A DNA stretch of 43,156 nucleotides from Streptomyces sp. LUP30 (GCF_001746365.1 NZ_MJAJ01000046.1:28100-71255), one strand, 5' to 3'. Numbered from the stretch's first letter, positions 8,034-16,663 are shown. Translations and numbers: made by a program. Notes: generated by a model not told the origin, from the letters alone.

Positions 8034-8092
8034 AACCCGCACTCCGAATTTTCTGATCATGCAGTACCCTGTCCGACCACCTGGGAGGCGTG

Positions 8093-8632
8093 ATGCCGTC
8101 GGAACGTACAGAGGTGCAGGTCAGGCCGGGAGTCGAGGCAGACCTCGACGCGCTCACGAGCCTCTACAACCACTACGTACGTGAGACGGCCATCACATTT
8201 GACACGGTGGCCTTCACTGCTGAAGAGCGACGTCCTTGGCTGCTCTCCCACCCTGAAGACGGGCCGTACCGCCTGATGGTTGCCACAGAACCGGACTCAC
8301 AGGACATCCCGGGGACCTCACAGGAAATCCTGGGTTACGCCACATCCAGCCCCTACCGGCCGAAGGCGGCCTACTCCACCTCGGTCGAGGTGACGGTCTA
8401 CGTCGCTCCACACGCGGGCCGGCGCGGCATCGGCACGCTCCTCTACAAGGCGCTCTTCGAGGCGCTGGCCGACGAGGACCTGCACCGCGCCTACGCGGGC
8501 ATCGCGCAACCGAACGAAGCGTCCGCGCGACTGCACGAACGCTTCGGTTTCCGGCCCGTGGGCACGTATCGCGAGGTGGGCCGCAAGTTCGGCCGCTACT
8601 GGGACGTGGCCTGGTACGAGAAGGAGCTGTAG
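8093..8632 (+). CDS. GNAT acetyltransferase, PAT/Bar family
   Basis: The 179-residue enzyme belongs to the phosphinothricin N-acetyltransferase-like branch of the GNAT superfamily, which transfers acetyl from acetyl-CoA to small amines. Signatures are LTSLYNHYVRETAITFDT near the N-terminus, the acetyl-CoA loop GRRGIGTLLYKALFEAL (RRGIG) and the C-terminal SARLHERFGFRPVGTYREVG with YWDVAWYEKEL. The ribosome site GGGAGG (8083-8088) is 4 bp from the ATG at 8093. A GTG at 8090 is in frame but too close. It is divergent from hrdD and convergent with the dioxygenase gene 19 bp away. The true substrate (an amino acid sulfone, methionine sulfoximine or phosphinothricin) cannot be told from sequence. 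Confidence 0.88.
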   Translation: MPSERTEVQVRPGVEADLDALTSLYNHYVRETAITFDTVAFTAEERRPWLLSHPEDGPYRLMVATEPDSQDIPGTSQEILGYATSSPYRPKAAYSTSVEVTVYVAPHAGRRGIGTLLYKALFEALADEDLHRAYAGIAQPNEASARLHERFGFRPVGTYREVGRKFGRYWDVAWYEKEL

Positions 8633-8651
8633 CGCCCGTCGGCCGGCACGG

Positions 8652-9470
8652 TCAGCCGAACTGCACCGACCGCTTGGCCATCCCCATCCAGAAGCCGTCG
8701 ATGACGGACCTCTGGGCGTCCAGCTCGCCGGACACCTCCGCCGCGCCCATGGTCACGAAGAGCGGGGCGAAGTGCTCGGTGCGCGGGTGGGCGTACCGGC
8801 CGGCCGGCGCCTTGCGGAGGAAGTCCAGCAGGCCGTCCCAGTCACGGGCCTCCAGCGCGCGCCGCCCCCAGTCGTCGAACTCGGACGACCAGGTCGGCAC
8901 TCCCGCGCCCGTGTGCCGCAGTGCGGCCAGGTTGTGGGTGAAGAACCCGGAGCCGACGATGAGCACGCCCTCGTCGCGCAGCGGCGCGAGCTTGCGGCCG
9001 ATCTCCATCAGCTTCACGGGGTCGAGGGTCGGCATGGAGACCTGCAGGACCGGGATGTCGGCGGCCGGGAACATCTCGACGAGCGGGACGTAGGCGCCGT
9101 GGTCGAGGCCACGGTCGGGGATGTCCTGGACGGGAGTGCCCGGGGCGCGCAGCAGCTTGCGCACGCTCTCCGCGAGCTCGGGTGCGCCGGGGGCGTCGTA
9201 CTTCACCGTGTAGTAGTGCTCGGGGAAGCCCCAGAAGTCGTAGACCAGGGGGACGGGGTCGACGGCGCCGAGGGCGAGCGGGGCCTCCTCCCAGTGGGCG
9301 GAGACCATGAGGATCGCCTTGGGCCGGGGCAGCTCGGCGGACCAGGCCGCGAGCTCTCCGGGCCAGATCGGGTCGTCCGCGAGCGGCGGGGCGCCATGGC
9401 TGAGGTAGAGCGCGGGCATGCGCTCCTGGGGGCGGGAGTGCTCCTGGGGTGCGACGGGCGCGACGGACAT
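8652..9470 (-). CDS. DODA-type extradiol ring-cleavage dioxygenase (YgiD-like)
   Basis: The 272-residue protein matches the class III extradiol dioxygenase fold of the LigB / 4,5-DOPA dioxygenase group. Metal-ligand motifs are visible as YLSHGAPPL (His25), MVSAHWEEAP (His59) and the conserved DHGAYVPL and FFTHNLAAL histidines. Homologues open catecholic rings or act as stress-linked oxidoreductases of unknown natural substrate. The start at 9470 is preceded by GGAAGGAG. It is divergent from a MarR-family gene, and paired inverted repeats in the shared promoter suggest control by that regulator. Confidence 0.85.
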   Translation of the reverse strand: MSVAPVAPQEHSRPQERMPALYLSHGAPPLADDPIWPGELAAWSAELPRPKAILMVSAHWEEAPLALGAVDPVPLVYDFWGFPEHYYTVKYDAPGAPELAESVRKLLRAPGTPVQDIPDRGLDHGAYVPLVEMFPAADIPVLQVSMPTLDPVKLMEIGRKLAPLRDEGVLIVGSGFFTHNLAALRHTGAGVPTWSSEFDDWGRRALEARDWDGLLDFLRKAPAGRYAHPRTEHFAPLFVTMGAAEVSGELDAQRSVIDGFWMGMAKRSVQFG

Positions 9471-9639
9471 GACGGTTCGACTCCTTCCGGGGCCTCGGCC
9501 CCTGATTGCGGGAGCTGCGTCTCACTCCCGGCGCTCCCGGCTCTCCGGGGCGTTCTGAGCGCTCTCTGCTCTCCCAGCACTCCCGGCGCTCTGCGCGCCC
9601 CGGACGTCCTGGGCGCTCCGAGCACACGCACATGGTTGA

Positions 9640-9695
9640 TTGAAATCTAAAACGTCAACGTCACCGAGCATATTCCCAAGTGGTTTAAATTTCAA
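9640..9695. promoter_or_regulatory. Inverted repeat in the dioxygenase/MarR divergent promoter
   Basis: TTGAAATCTAAA at 9640-9651 and TTTAAATTTCAA at 9684-9695 are inverted copies matching at 11 of 12 bases. They sit in an AT-rich island in otherwise very GC-rich DNA. The tract lies 24-80 bp upstream of the MarR start. MarR proteins bind such AT-rich palindromes at divergent promoters, so these are the likely operators. Confidence 0.6.
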
Positions 9696-9719
9696 GGAGA
9701 GGACGTTTACAGTGGAGAC

Positions 9720-10229
9720 ATGAAGACGGCATCCGCATCCGCTGAAGAGCCCCGCTGGCTCACCGCCGAGGAGCAGCTCATCTGGCGCTCCTACGTACAC
9801 GCCACCACCCTGCTGGAGGACCACATGGACCGCCAGCTCCAGCGGGACGCGGGCATGCCGCACGTCTACTACGGCCTTCTGGTCAAGCTCGCCGAGTCCC
9901 AGCAGCGGCGACTGCGGATGACCGAGCTGGCCAAGCACGCGAAGATCACCCGCTCCCGCCTCTCGCACGCCATCGCCCGGCTGGAGAAGAACGGCTGGGT
10001 GCGCCGGGAGGACTGCCCCTCCGACAAGCGCGGTCAGTTCGCCGTGCTGACCGACCAGGGCCTGGAGATGCTCAAGCGCGCCGCGCCGGGCCACGTCACC
10101 GTCGTCCGCAACGCCGTCTTCGACCGGCTCAGCCCGGAACAGCTGAAGTCCCTCGGCGAGATCATGCAGATCGTCGCCGAGGGACTTCAGCCGGACGAAG
10201 CGGGTGCGGACCTTCCCTGGCTTCGCTGA
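9720..10229 (+). CDS. MarR-family transcriptional regulator
   Basis: The 169-residue protein has the MarR winged-helix arrangement. Dimerisation helices come first (WLTAEEQLIWRSYVHATTLL), then the recognition region around residues 60-100 (LRMTELAKHAKITRSRLSHA), then the wing (GWVRREDCPSDKRGQFAVLT). Such regulators repress divergent detoxification or redox genes and release DNA on binding phenolic ligands or on oxidation. The divergent extradiol dioxygenase is the natural candidate target. GGAGAGG at 9696-9702 is far from the ATG, and GTGGAG nearer the start may serve instead. Confidence 0.88.
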   Translation: MKTASASAEEPRWLTAEEQLIWRSYVHATTLLEDHMDRQLQRDAGMPHVYYGLLVKLAESQQRRLRMTELAKHAKITRSRLSHAIARLEKNGWVRREDCPSDKRGQFAVLTDQGLEMLKRAAPGHVTVVRNAVFDRLSPEQLKSLGEIMQIVAEGLQPDEAGADLPWLR

Positions 10230-10340
10230 CCCTGCCGCCGCCCCGTGGCCGCCCGGACAGGTCCGGATGGGCACAGGGCGGCGGCACGGTCGGCAAGGGC
10301 GCGGGGGCGGTCGGGTCACGCCGGAGGGGGTGTCCCCGAC

Positions 10341-10386
10341 GCCCGCCCCGAGGGCCTCTTCTCCGTGAGGCCCGGCCGGGCGGGGC
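10341..10386. terminator. Bidirectional hairpin between convergent genes
   Basis: The inner stem GGGCCTC (10352-10358) pairs with GAGGCCC (10367-10373). The outer G/C arms 10341-10350 and 10377-10386 extend it with a bulge. It separates the convergent MarR and exporter genes. Confidence 0.6.
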
Positions 10387-10431
10387 CACGCGGGTCCCGG
10401 GACCTCCCCCGGCGGGCCGGGGTCGTACGGG

Positions 10432-11976
10432 TCAGTGGACCATCACCGGGACGGCGTCCTCGGCGTCCTTCGCCCCGGAGCCGGCGACCGCGCCCCCCAT
10501 GTCCGGCTTGCCGGCATTGACGAAGGTCAGGGCGATCGTGGCGGCCGCGACCAGAATGCCCACGGCGAACCAGATGGCGCTGGTGTAGCCGTGCACCATG
10601 CCCTCCAGCTGCACCAGCTGCTGCTGCGGCTTGGAGGCGGCGCCCGTCATGTGGTCCTTGATGTACGACGTCGTCGCGGACGCGGCGATCGTGTTCAGCA
10701 GAGCGGTGCCGATCGCGCCGCCCACCTGCTGCGAGGTGTTGACCATCGCGGAGGCGACACCTGCGTCCCGCGGCTCCACGCCCTGAGTGGCCAGCGACAT
10801 GGCCGGCATGAACGCCGTGCCCATGCCCAGACCGAGCAGCAGCATCGCCGGCAGCAGCACGGCCGCGTACGAGGAGCCGATCTCCAGGCGGGTCAGGATC
10901 AGCATGCCGAGCGCGGCGACCAGGAAGCCCGGACCCATCAGCAGACGGGGGGCCACCCGGGTCATCAGACGGGTGCCGATCTGGGTCGAGCCGGTGATCA
11001 TGCCCGCGATCATCGGGAGGAAGGCGAAGCCGGTCTTGACCGGGGAGTAGCCCTTCACGATCTGCAGGTAGTACGTGAGGAACAGGAACAGGCCGAACAT
11101 CGAGATGATCGCGAGGCCGAGGGAGAGGTAGATACCGCCCCGGTTGCGCTCGGTGATCACGCGCAGGGGCAGCAGCGGGGCCTTGACCTTGGACTCGACG
11201 ACGACGAAGGCGGCCAGCAGGACGGCGGACGCGACGAACATGCCGACGGTCACGGAGTCGCTCCAGCCCTCGGACTCGGCGCGGGTGAAGCCGTACACCA
11301 GGGAGACCAGACCGAGGGTGGACAGGATGACGCCCGGGATGTCGAGAGCGGAGCGGTTGCGGCCGCCCTCGGGCTCACGGATGACGAAGTAGGCGCCGGC
11401 CGCGGCGATGATCGCGAACGGGATGTTCACGAAGAACGTCCAGCGCCAGTCCAGGTACTCGGTGAGGAAGCCGCCGAGGATCAGGCCCACGGCGCCGCCA
11501 CCGCCGGCGATCGCGCCGTAGATGCCGAAGGCCTTGGCGCGCTCCTTCGCGTCCGTGAACATCACGGCGAGCAGAGAGAGCGCGGCGGGCGCGAGCAGTG
11601 CGCCGAACGCGCCCTGCAGCGCGCGGGCGCCGAACATCATCGCCTCGTTGGCGGCCGCGCCGCCGAGCGCGGAGGCCGCGGCGAAGCCGCCGAGGCCGAC
11701 GACGAAGGCGCGCTTGCGGCCCCACAGGTCGGCTATCCGGCCGCCGAAGAGCAGCAGACCGCCGAAGGCGAGGGCGTAGGCGGTGACGATCCACTGCCGG
11801 TTGCCGTCGGAGATGCCCAGGTCCAACTGGGCGGAGGGCATCGCGATGTTCACGATGGTGGCGTCGAGGACGACCATCAGCTGGGCGAGGGCGATGAAGG
11901 CCAGCGCTTTCCAGCGGTTGGCGTCCGGGACGCCTGCCCTGCCGGGGGCCGGGGCCTTCTGGGCTGTTTCAGACAT
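10432..11976 (-). CDS. DHA2-family MFS drug/proton antiporter
   Basis: This 514-residue, 14-helix exporter resembles EmrB/QacA transporters. Helix 1 has LMVVLDATIVNIAMPSAQLD. Motif A is GGRIADLWGRKRAFVVG, and motif C-like sequence is IAGGGGAVGLILGGFL. A short hydrophilic N-terminus precedes helix 1. The protein is distinct from the exporter at 2259-3818 in loop sequences and C-terminus. It lies 276 bp downstream of a TetR gene on the same strand, a common repressor-pump arrangement. The substrate is unknown. Confidence 0.88.
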   Translation of the reverse strand: MSETAQKAPAPGRAGVPDANRWKALAFIALAQLMVVLDATIVNIAMPSAQLDLGISDGNRQWIVTAYALAFGGLLLFGGRIADLWGRKRAFVVGLGGFAAASALGGAAANEAMMFGARALQGAFGALLAPAALSLLAVMFTDAKERAKAFGIYGAIAGGGGAVGLILGGFLTEYLDWRWTFFVNIPFAIIAAAGAYFVIREPEGGRNRSALDIPGVILSTLGLVSLVYGFTRAESEGWSDSVTVGMFVASAVLLAAFVVVESKVKAPLLPLRVITERNRGGIYLSLGLAIISMFGLFLFLTYYLQIVKGYSPVKTGFAFLPMIAGMITGSTQIGTRLMTRVAPRLLMGPGFLVAALGMLILTRLEIGSSYAAVLLPAMLLLGLGMGTAFMPAMSLATQGVEPRDAGVASAMVNTSQQVGGAIGTALLNTIAASATTSYIKDHMTGAASKPQQQLVQLEGMVHGYTSAIWFAVGILVAAATIALTFVNAGKPDMGGAVAGSGAKDAEDAVPVMVH

Positions 11977-12252
11977 GGGGATACCCGCTTCGGTACTTCA
12001 GTGACGGAAAAAACGGAGAAAACGACAGGAACAACAGGAACGGCAGGAAGTAACAGGAAGTAACAGGGAACGACGGAGAATCAGGAAGGCGACGAAATAT
12101 GACGAAAGGCGTGAAACCGTGATGCGGTGGCATGACGGACGTCTGCGGCGGGGGCGGCGGTCCGTCCTCGCTGACGGCCGCTGCACTCGACGGGCGTGCT
12201 GGCTGTATTGACTGCTGGGGTTCTGCGAACTAATCGCTTATGGACCAGTCGC
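11977..12252. promoter_or_regulatory. Leader/promoter region between TetR gene and exporter
   Basis: The spacer contains a purine-rich tract of repeated AACAGGAA/GGAAGTAACA units (about 12024-12070), which would be a CU-rich leader in the exporter mRNA. On the minus strand a weak promoter-like pair, TTAGTT (-35) and TCAATA (-10) spaced about 16 bp, lies near 12205-12233. A TTGACT-N17-TAATCG match also occurs on the plus strand at 12208-12236, but points into the TetR 3' end. Confidence 0.35.
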
Positions 12253-12903
12253 TCAGGACTGGCGCAGGTCCTCCATGGTCACGGCGACTCCCGGGAGCAC
12301 GGAGGGGGCCGGGGCCCGAAGTCCGTCCAGGAACAGCTGCAGGTGGCGGTGGACGAAACGGTCGACGCTCAGGCAGGCGGTGCCGGCCGGGGGCCGGCTG
12401 AGCTGGGCCACCACGATCATCAGGTCCCCCACGCCGACGTCGGGCCTGAGCTGCCCGGACGCCTTCGCACGGTCCATGACCTCCTCGATGATCCGCTCGA
12501 CGCGTTCGCGGGCGGCTTCGAGGTCGGGGTGGTGCTCGTCGAACGTGCTGGAGACCATCGGGCACAGCGCGCTGATCCGCTCGTCGGCGGTCGCGTGCAC
12601 GAATCGCTCCAGCGCCCCGAACGCGTCGCCGGTCTCGGCGAGGGCGACCTGTCCGGCGCGGACCGTGCGGTCCAGCACCGAGCAGACGACCTCACGGACC
12701 AGCGCGTCCCGGTCGGGGAAGTTCCGGTACACCGTGGCGTTGCCGACGCCGGCCCGGCGAGCGATCTCGTCGAGCGGCACCTCGGGGCCGAACTCGGTGA
12801 ACATCTCGCGGGCGGCGGTGACGATCCGCTCCCGGTTGCGCAGGGCGTCGGCGCGGGGCCGGGTCGCCTTGCGCTCTGCGGGAATCGCGGTCGCGGTCTG
12901 CAC
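12253..12903 (-). CDS. TetR-family transcriptional regulator
   Basis: The 216-residue protein has a TetR HTH at residues 22-68 (RERIVTAAREMFTEFGPEVP, then LDEIARRAGVGNATVYRNFPDRD) and a C-terminal domain of the type seen in pump repressors of actinomycetes. It is transcribed in the same direction as the DHA2 exporter that follows and probably represses it and itself. Two identical-architecture palindromes upstream are candidate operators. Confidence 0.88.
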   Translation of the reverse strand: MQTATAIPAERKATRPRADALRNRERIVTAAREMFTEFGPEVPLDEIARRAGVGNATVYRNFPDRDALVREVVCSVLDRTVRAGQVALAETGDAFGALERFVHATADERISALCPMVSSTFDEHHPDLEAARERVERIIEEVMDRAKASGQLRPDVGVGDLMIVVAQLSRPPAGTACLSVDRFVHRHLQLFLDGLRAPAPSVLPGVAVTMEDLRQS

Positions 12904-13393
12904 GGCGTACTCCTGACTGAGGCTCTGAGCCCGACTCGTCGGGCATCCGACCGGAACGGATCCGGCCGGTGACGAGTCCGACTCGGGACTGAGATGCGAT
13001 CCGGGGAGCGAGTCCCCGTTTCACTCGGACACATGGCTAAACGGGGAAGGCGTCCCCGGTTATTTCCCGGATCCAGAACTTTCTTGCTGTGACCTGGATC
13101 ACGTCCACATAGGCGGCCGGAGCACCCCGGCCCGGGGCGCGCACCCCGGCAGCTCCGCGGCGCCGTCACCGCGGCCACCGTCGCCCCGCCCACCCGCCGC
13201 GACCTGCGCCCCCTGCCCGCGCCTCCCTCACCGCCCACCCGCCCACCGAGGCCCCGCGATGCCCCCCGACGCCCGTACCGGCCGGTAATCCACGATCGGT
13301 CTCCTCCAGCGCGCGTCCCCGGGCGGCCCGGCAGAGGGTGATCGAAAGGGTGCAGCCGGTGACCGCTGGCTGCCCGGAGCGAAAGGCCCCTGC
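12904..13393. other. Regulatory region between TetR and metalloprotease genes
   Basis: This 490-bp divergent intergenic region has no convincing gene. The half nearer the TetR start holds the twin palindromes at 13003-13057. The half nearer the protease is very GC-rich and shows no clear promoter. Confidence 0.5.
13003..13057. promoter_or_regulatory. Twin GGGGA-N5-TCCCC operators
   Basis: Two palindromes of the same form, GGGGA-GCGAG-TCCCC (13003-13017) and GGGGA-AGGCG-TCCCC (13043-13057), are centred exactly 40 bp apart, about four helical turns. Between them TCCCCGTTT (13013-13021) and AAACGGGGA (13039-13047) form a further 9-bp inverted repeat. They lie 100-154 bp upstream of the TetR start and are likely its operators, or those of the divergent gene. 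Confidence 0.6.
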
Positions 13394-14707
13394 ATGCAGC
13401 CGCAGCCCGTGCGCACCGGCCGGGACCCCCTGAGCCGCCGGATACGCCCGCGTCGCGTCGCCGCCTTCGCCTCGGTCACCGTCCTGACCCTGGCGGTCAG
13501 CACGTCGGCGGGCACGGGCCATCGTCTGCCGGTCCCCGGCTCGACGACGGCCGGCGCGGGCCCCGTCGCACTGGCCCGCTCCTCCGCCCTCGCCCCCTGC
13601 ATGATCAACGCCGGCTCGGCCGTCCAGATGTCCGAAGGCCTGCCCACCCCGGGCGGCTACTCCCGCTCCACCGGCACCGTCCGCGCCCTCACCCTGATGA
13701 TCGACTTCTCGGACGCGCCCGGCCGGGGCAGCGCGCTCAGCCGCTACCACGAGTTCTTCCCGCAGACCGAGGAGTGGTTCCGCACGGCCTCCTACGGCCG
13801 ACTCGACTACCGCGCCGAGACCCCGATCCGGCACTGGCTGCGCATGCCCAAGCCGTTTCACGCGTACGGCATAGAACGCGGCGCGCCCTTCGATCCCGGC
13901 TACCGCGAACTCGTCCAGGACATGGTGACCGCCGCCGACCCCACGGTCGACTTCCGCGCGTACGACCTCCTGAACGTGCTGGTCACCCCCAACGCCGGGC
14001 CCTCCGCGCTGGACACCGTCCTGTCGGTGACGTTCGCCGGCAACGTGGAGGCGCCGGTCGCCGACGGCGTCGCGGTGGCGAACGCGTCCTTCGTCTACTC
14101 ACGCCAGGACGACGGCTCGGGCTCCTACGACCGCACCGGCTACCGGGTCCTCCCGCACGAGAACGGCCACGTCTTCGGCCTGCCCGACCTCTACACACAG
14201 GAGGGCGGAGGCGCCGTCGGCCACTGGGACATCATGAGCGAGGACTGGGGGGCCAACAACGACCTGCTCGGCTGGCACAAGTGGAAACTCGGCTGGCTGG
14301 ACGCCACCCAGATCTCCTGCGCGGCGTCGCCGGGCACCAGGGAGTACACCCTGACCCCGCTCTCGCGCGCGGGCGGCCCGAAACTGGTCTTCGTCCCCAT
14401 CGGCGACCGCACCGGCTACGCCGTCGAACTGCGCACCCGCGGCGGCAACGACGAGAACGTGTGCCGGCCCGGCGTCCTCATCTACAAGGTCAACGCCGAC
14501 GTCGACACCGGCATGGGACCGGTGACCGTCTACGACTCCCGCACCGACAGCGGCGGTTGCACCCGCAGCCCCAACGTCCACGCGGAACTCTCCGACGCCC
14601 CCTTCACCCCGGGCGAGACGTTCAAGGACCCCAAGCGAGGCATCCGCATCGCGGTCGACGCGGCGGACCCGCAGGGGAACTACCGGGTACGGGTGACGCG
14701 CAAGTAA
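13394..14707 (+). CDS. Secreted M6-family-like zinc metalloprotease
   Basis: The 437-residue protein begins with an Arg-rich n-region and hydrophobic segment (VAAFASVTVLTLAVSTSAG), so it is probably exported. The zinc-binding motif HENGH (His255, Glu256, His259), continuing as VFGLPDLYTQ, and the following GHWDIMSEDW are characteristic of immune inhibitor A/M6 peptidases (HExxHxxGLPDLY). Downstream GWHKWKLGWL is also typical of the family. Asn replaces the more usual Phe in HEFGH, which should not affect zinc binding. It would degrade extracellular protein. It is transcribed alone. Confidence 0.85.
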   Translation: MQPQPVRTGRDPLSRRIRPRRVAAFASVTVLTLAVSTSAGTGHRLPVPGSTTAGAGPVALARSSALAPCMINAGSAVQMSEGLPTPGGYSRSTGTVRALTLMIDFSDAPGRGSALSRYHEFFPQTEEWFRTASYGRLDYRAETPIRHWLRMPKPFHAYGIERGAPFDPGYRELVQDMVTAADPTVDFRAYDLLNVLVTPNAGPSALDTVLSVTFAGNVEAPVADGVAVANASFVYSRQDDGSGSYDRTGYRVLPHENGHVFGLPDLYTQEGGGAVGHWDIMSEDWGANNDLLGWHKWKLGWLDATQISCAASPGTREYTLTPLSRAGGPKLVFVPIGDRTGYAVELRTRGGNDENVCRPGVLIYKVNADVDTGMGPVTVYDSRTDSGGCTRSPNVHAELSDAPFTPGETFKDPKRGIRIAVDAADPQGNYRVRVTRK

Positions 14708-14809
14708 CGCACCCGGCGACCGGGCGGCCCCGCTCTCCCGCCCGCCCGCTCTCCCGCCCGCCGGACCGCCGGACCGCCGTCCCCCGCGGCACCCCGTTAC
14801 GGTGTCCAC

Positions 14810-14891
14810 GAGATCGACGATCGACGAGGTTCACAAGAATTACGAGATCCACGAGATCCACGGGATCGAGGAGATCGACGATCGACGAGGT
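14810..14891. repeat. Direct repeats upstream of the double IclR gene
   Basis: A 21-bp sequence beginning GAGATCGACG occurs twice without change, at 14810-14830 and 14871-14891 (61-bp period). Between them are further degenerate ACGAGATC units. The repeats end 34 bp before the start codon and could be binding sites for the regulator encoded downstream. Confidence 0.6.
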
Positions 14892-14924
14892 CCGAGAGGT
14901 CACGACGGGGAGCACAAGCCGCCC

Positions 14925-16598
14925 ATGCCACTGCCCGACCCCATCCCGACGCCCCCCGCCGAGGCCGTAGCCCCGCTGATGCGCGGCGTCGCCGTGCTGC
15001 AGTGCCTCACCGAGGCGAACGGTGTGCTGAGTCCGAGCGCGCTCGAACGCGCCACGGGCCTGGCGCGCTCCACCGTGGACCGGATCGTCGCCACCCTCGC
15101 CCGCATGGGATACGTCCGGCTGGACGGCCGGGACGCCACCCTCACGCCCCGCGTCATGGAGCTGGGCAATGCCTACCTGGCCGCCCTGCGCCTGCCCGCC
15201 CTGCTGTCCGCGCGCGCGGACGCGCTCGCCGACGAACTCGACGAGTCCGTGTCCCTGGCGGTCGCCGACCACGACGGCATCCGCTTCGTCCACCAGGCGA
15301 CCCGCCGCCGCGCGATGTCCCTGAGCTTCCGCATCGGCGACTTGCTCCCGGCCGAACGCACCGCGCCCGGCCCGCTGTTCGCGACGGAGTGGACTCCCGA
15401 GGACTGGCAGACCTGGCGCACCCGCCTGCGGAAGGACCCGCAGAACCGAGACTTCCCCACAGTCCCCCCTGTCCCGCCCATCTCGACCGCTCCACCCGTC
15501 CCACCCGTCCCACCCGTTTATGGACCGCCGGGTGGCCCAAGGGCGGCGTCCATCGACTTCGAAGGACGGACGAGGGACGCCGCCTCCGCGCACTACGCCC
15601 TGGACGACCAACTGATCGAACCGGGCCTGGTGGCCGTCTCCGTCCCGGTGCGGGATCCCCGCACGGGCCGGATCGCGTGCGCGGCGAACGTCGTCAGCCA
15701 CACCAGCCGCCACACGGCGGCCGACCTGCGCGACACACTGCTCGCCCGTCTGCGGACGGCCGTCGCGACGATGGAGGAGGACCTGCGCCAGGCGCCGCCC
15801 CCCGCATCCGGCCCGTCGCGCTCCGGTCTGGCGATCTGGACGGGAGCGTCCAAGCAGGAACTGGGCCGCGAGTTCATCGAGTCCCTGGCCCGCGGGCTGA
15901 CCGTCCTGACGGCGTTCGGGGAGGGCAGGGCGGAACTGACCCTGACGGAGGTCGCGAAGGCGACCGGCCTGGCGAGGGCGACGGCCCGCCGCGCACTGAT
16001 CACCTACGAGTACCTGGGCCTGCTGAGCCCGACCGGCGCCGCAGCCGAGGGACCCGCGCACCGCGCCTTCGCCCTCACCCCCCGCGTCCTCTCCCTCGGC
16101 TTCCCGCCCCTCTCCCGTACGCCCCTCCCCCAGATCGCGCTTCCCCACCTGCGGACTCTGACGGACGCCATCCAGGAGACGACGTCCCTGGCCGTGCTGA
16201 CCGAGGCGGGCGACGAGGTCCAGTACACGGCCCGGGTGCCGGCGAGCCACGTCATGAGCGTGGACGTACGCCTGGGCACACGGCTCCCGGCAGCCAGAAC
16301 GACAGCAGGCCGCCTGCTCCTGGAGAAGCCCCCGGGCCCGGGCCTCACCACCCCCGCCGACCCCGTCGCATACACCTTGACGGACGAGGAACTGGAGCAG
16401 GGCGTGCGCGCGATCGCGGTCCCCATCCGCGACCGGGCTGGCCGGGTGATCGCCGCCCTGAACGCGTCAGCCCACGTCGCACGCCGCACGACCGAGGAGA
16501 GCGTCCACCACATACTCCCCGCCCTGAGATCGACCGCCTCCCACATCGAGACAGACCTCCACACCGCGGCCCGCTTCACCCGCGTCCCCCTGACCTGA
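14925..16598 (+). CDS. Tandem-duplicated IclR-family regulator
   Basis: The 557-residue protein contains two complete IclR-like units in one chain. Unit 1 has an HTH at about 14-70 (RGVAVLQCLTEANGVLSPSA, then TGLARSTVDRIVATLARMGY) and an effector domain to about 290. Unit 2 has an HTH from residue 316 (SLARGLTVLTAFGEGRAELT, then ATGLARATARRALITYEYLG) and a second effector domain. IclR/PcaR proteins normally have one unit of 240-280 residues. The start at 14925 was preferred to upstream in-frame starts, which would translate the direct repeats. A Pro/Val-rich linker (about residues 181-199), encoded partly by 9-bp repeats (15491-15517), interrupts the first effector domain. The targets are not evident. 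Confidence 0.85.
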   Translation: MPLPDPIPTPPAEAVAPLMRGVAVLQCLTEANGVLSPSALERATGLARSTVDRIVATLARMGYVRLDGRDATLTPRVMELGNAYLAALRLPALLSARADALADELDESVSLAVADHDGIRFVHQATRRRAMSLSFRIGDLLPAERTAPGPLFATEWTPEDWQTWRTRLRKDPQNRDFPTVPPVPPISTAPPVPPVPPVYGPPGGPRAASIDFEGRTRDAASAHYALDDQLIEPGLVAVSVPVRDPRTGRIACAANVVSHTSRHTAADLRDTLLARLRTAVATMEEDLRQAPPPASGPSRSGLAIWTGASKQELGREFIESLARGLTVLTAFGEGRAELTLTEVAKATGLARATARRALITYEYLGLLSPTGAAAEGPAHRAFALTPRVLSLGFPPLSRTPLPQIALPHLRTLTDAIQETTSLAVLTEAGDEVQYTARVPASHVMSVDVRLGTRLPAARTTAGRLLLEKPPGPGLTTPADPVAYTLTDEELEQGVRAIAVPIRDRAGRVIAALNASAHVARRTTEESVHHILPALRSTASHIETDLHTAARFTRVPLT

Positions 16599-16663
16599 CC
16601 CCACACACCCCCACACCCCAGATCCGGTACGCTGACGCCAGTGACCCACGGGGCCACCACCCC

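Noticed and set aside
6422..8056. A 544-codon plus-strand open frame antisense to hrdD
   Set aside because: It mirrors the codon bias of hrdD on the other strand and crosses the minisatellite; no domain is recognisable.
12208..12236. Promoter-like TTGACT-N17-TAATCG on the plus strand
   Set aside because: It points into the 3' end of the minus-strand TetR gene and no plus-strand gene follows; probably chance.
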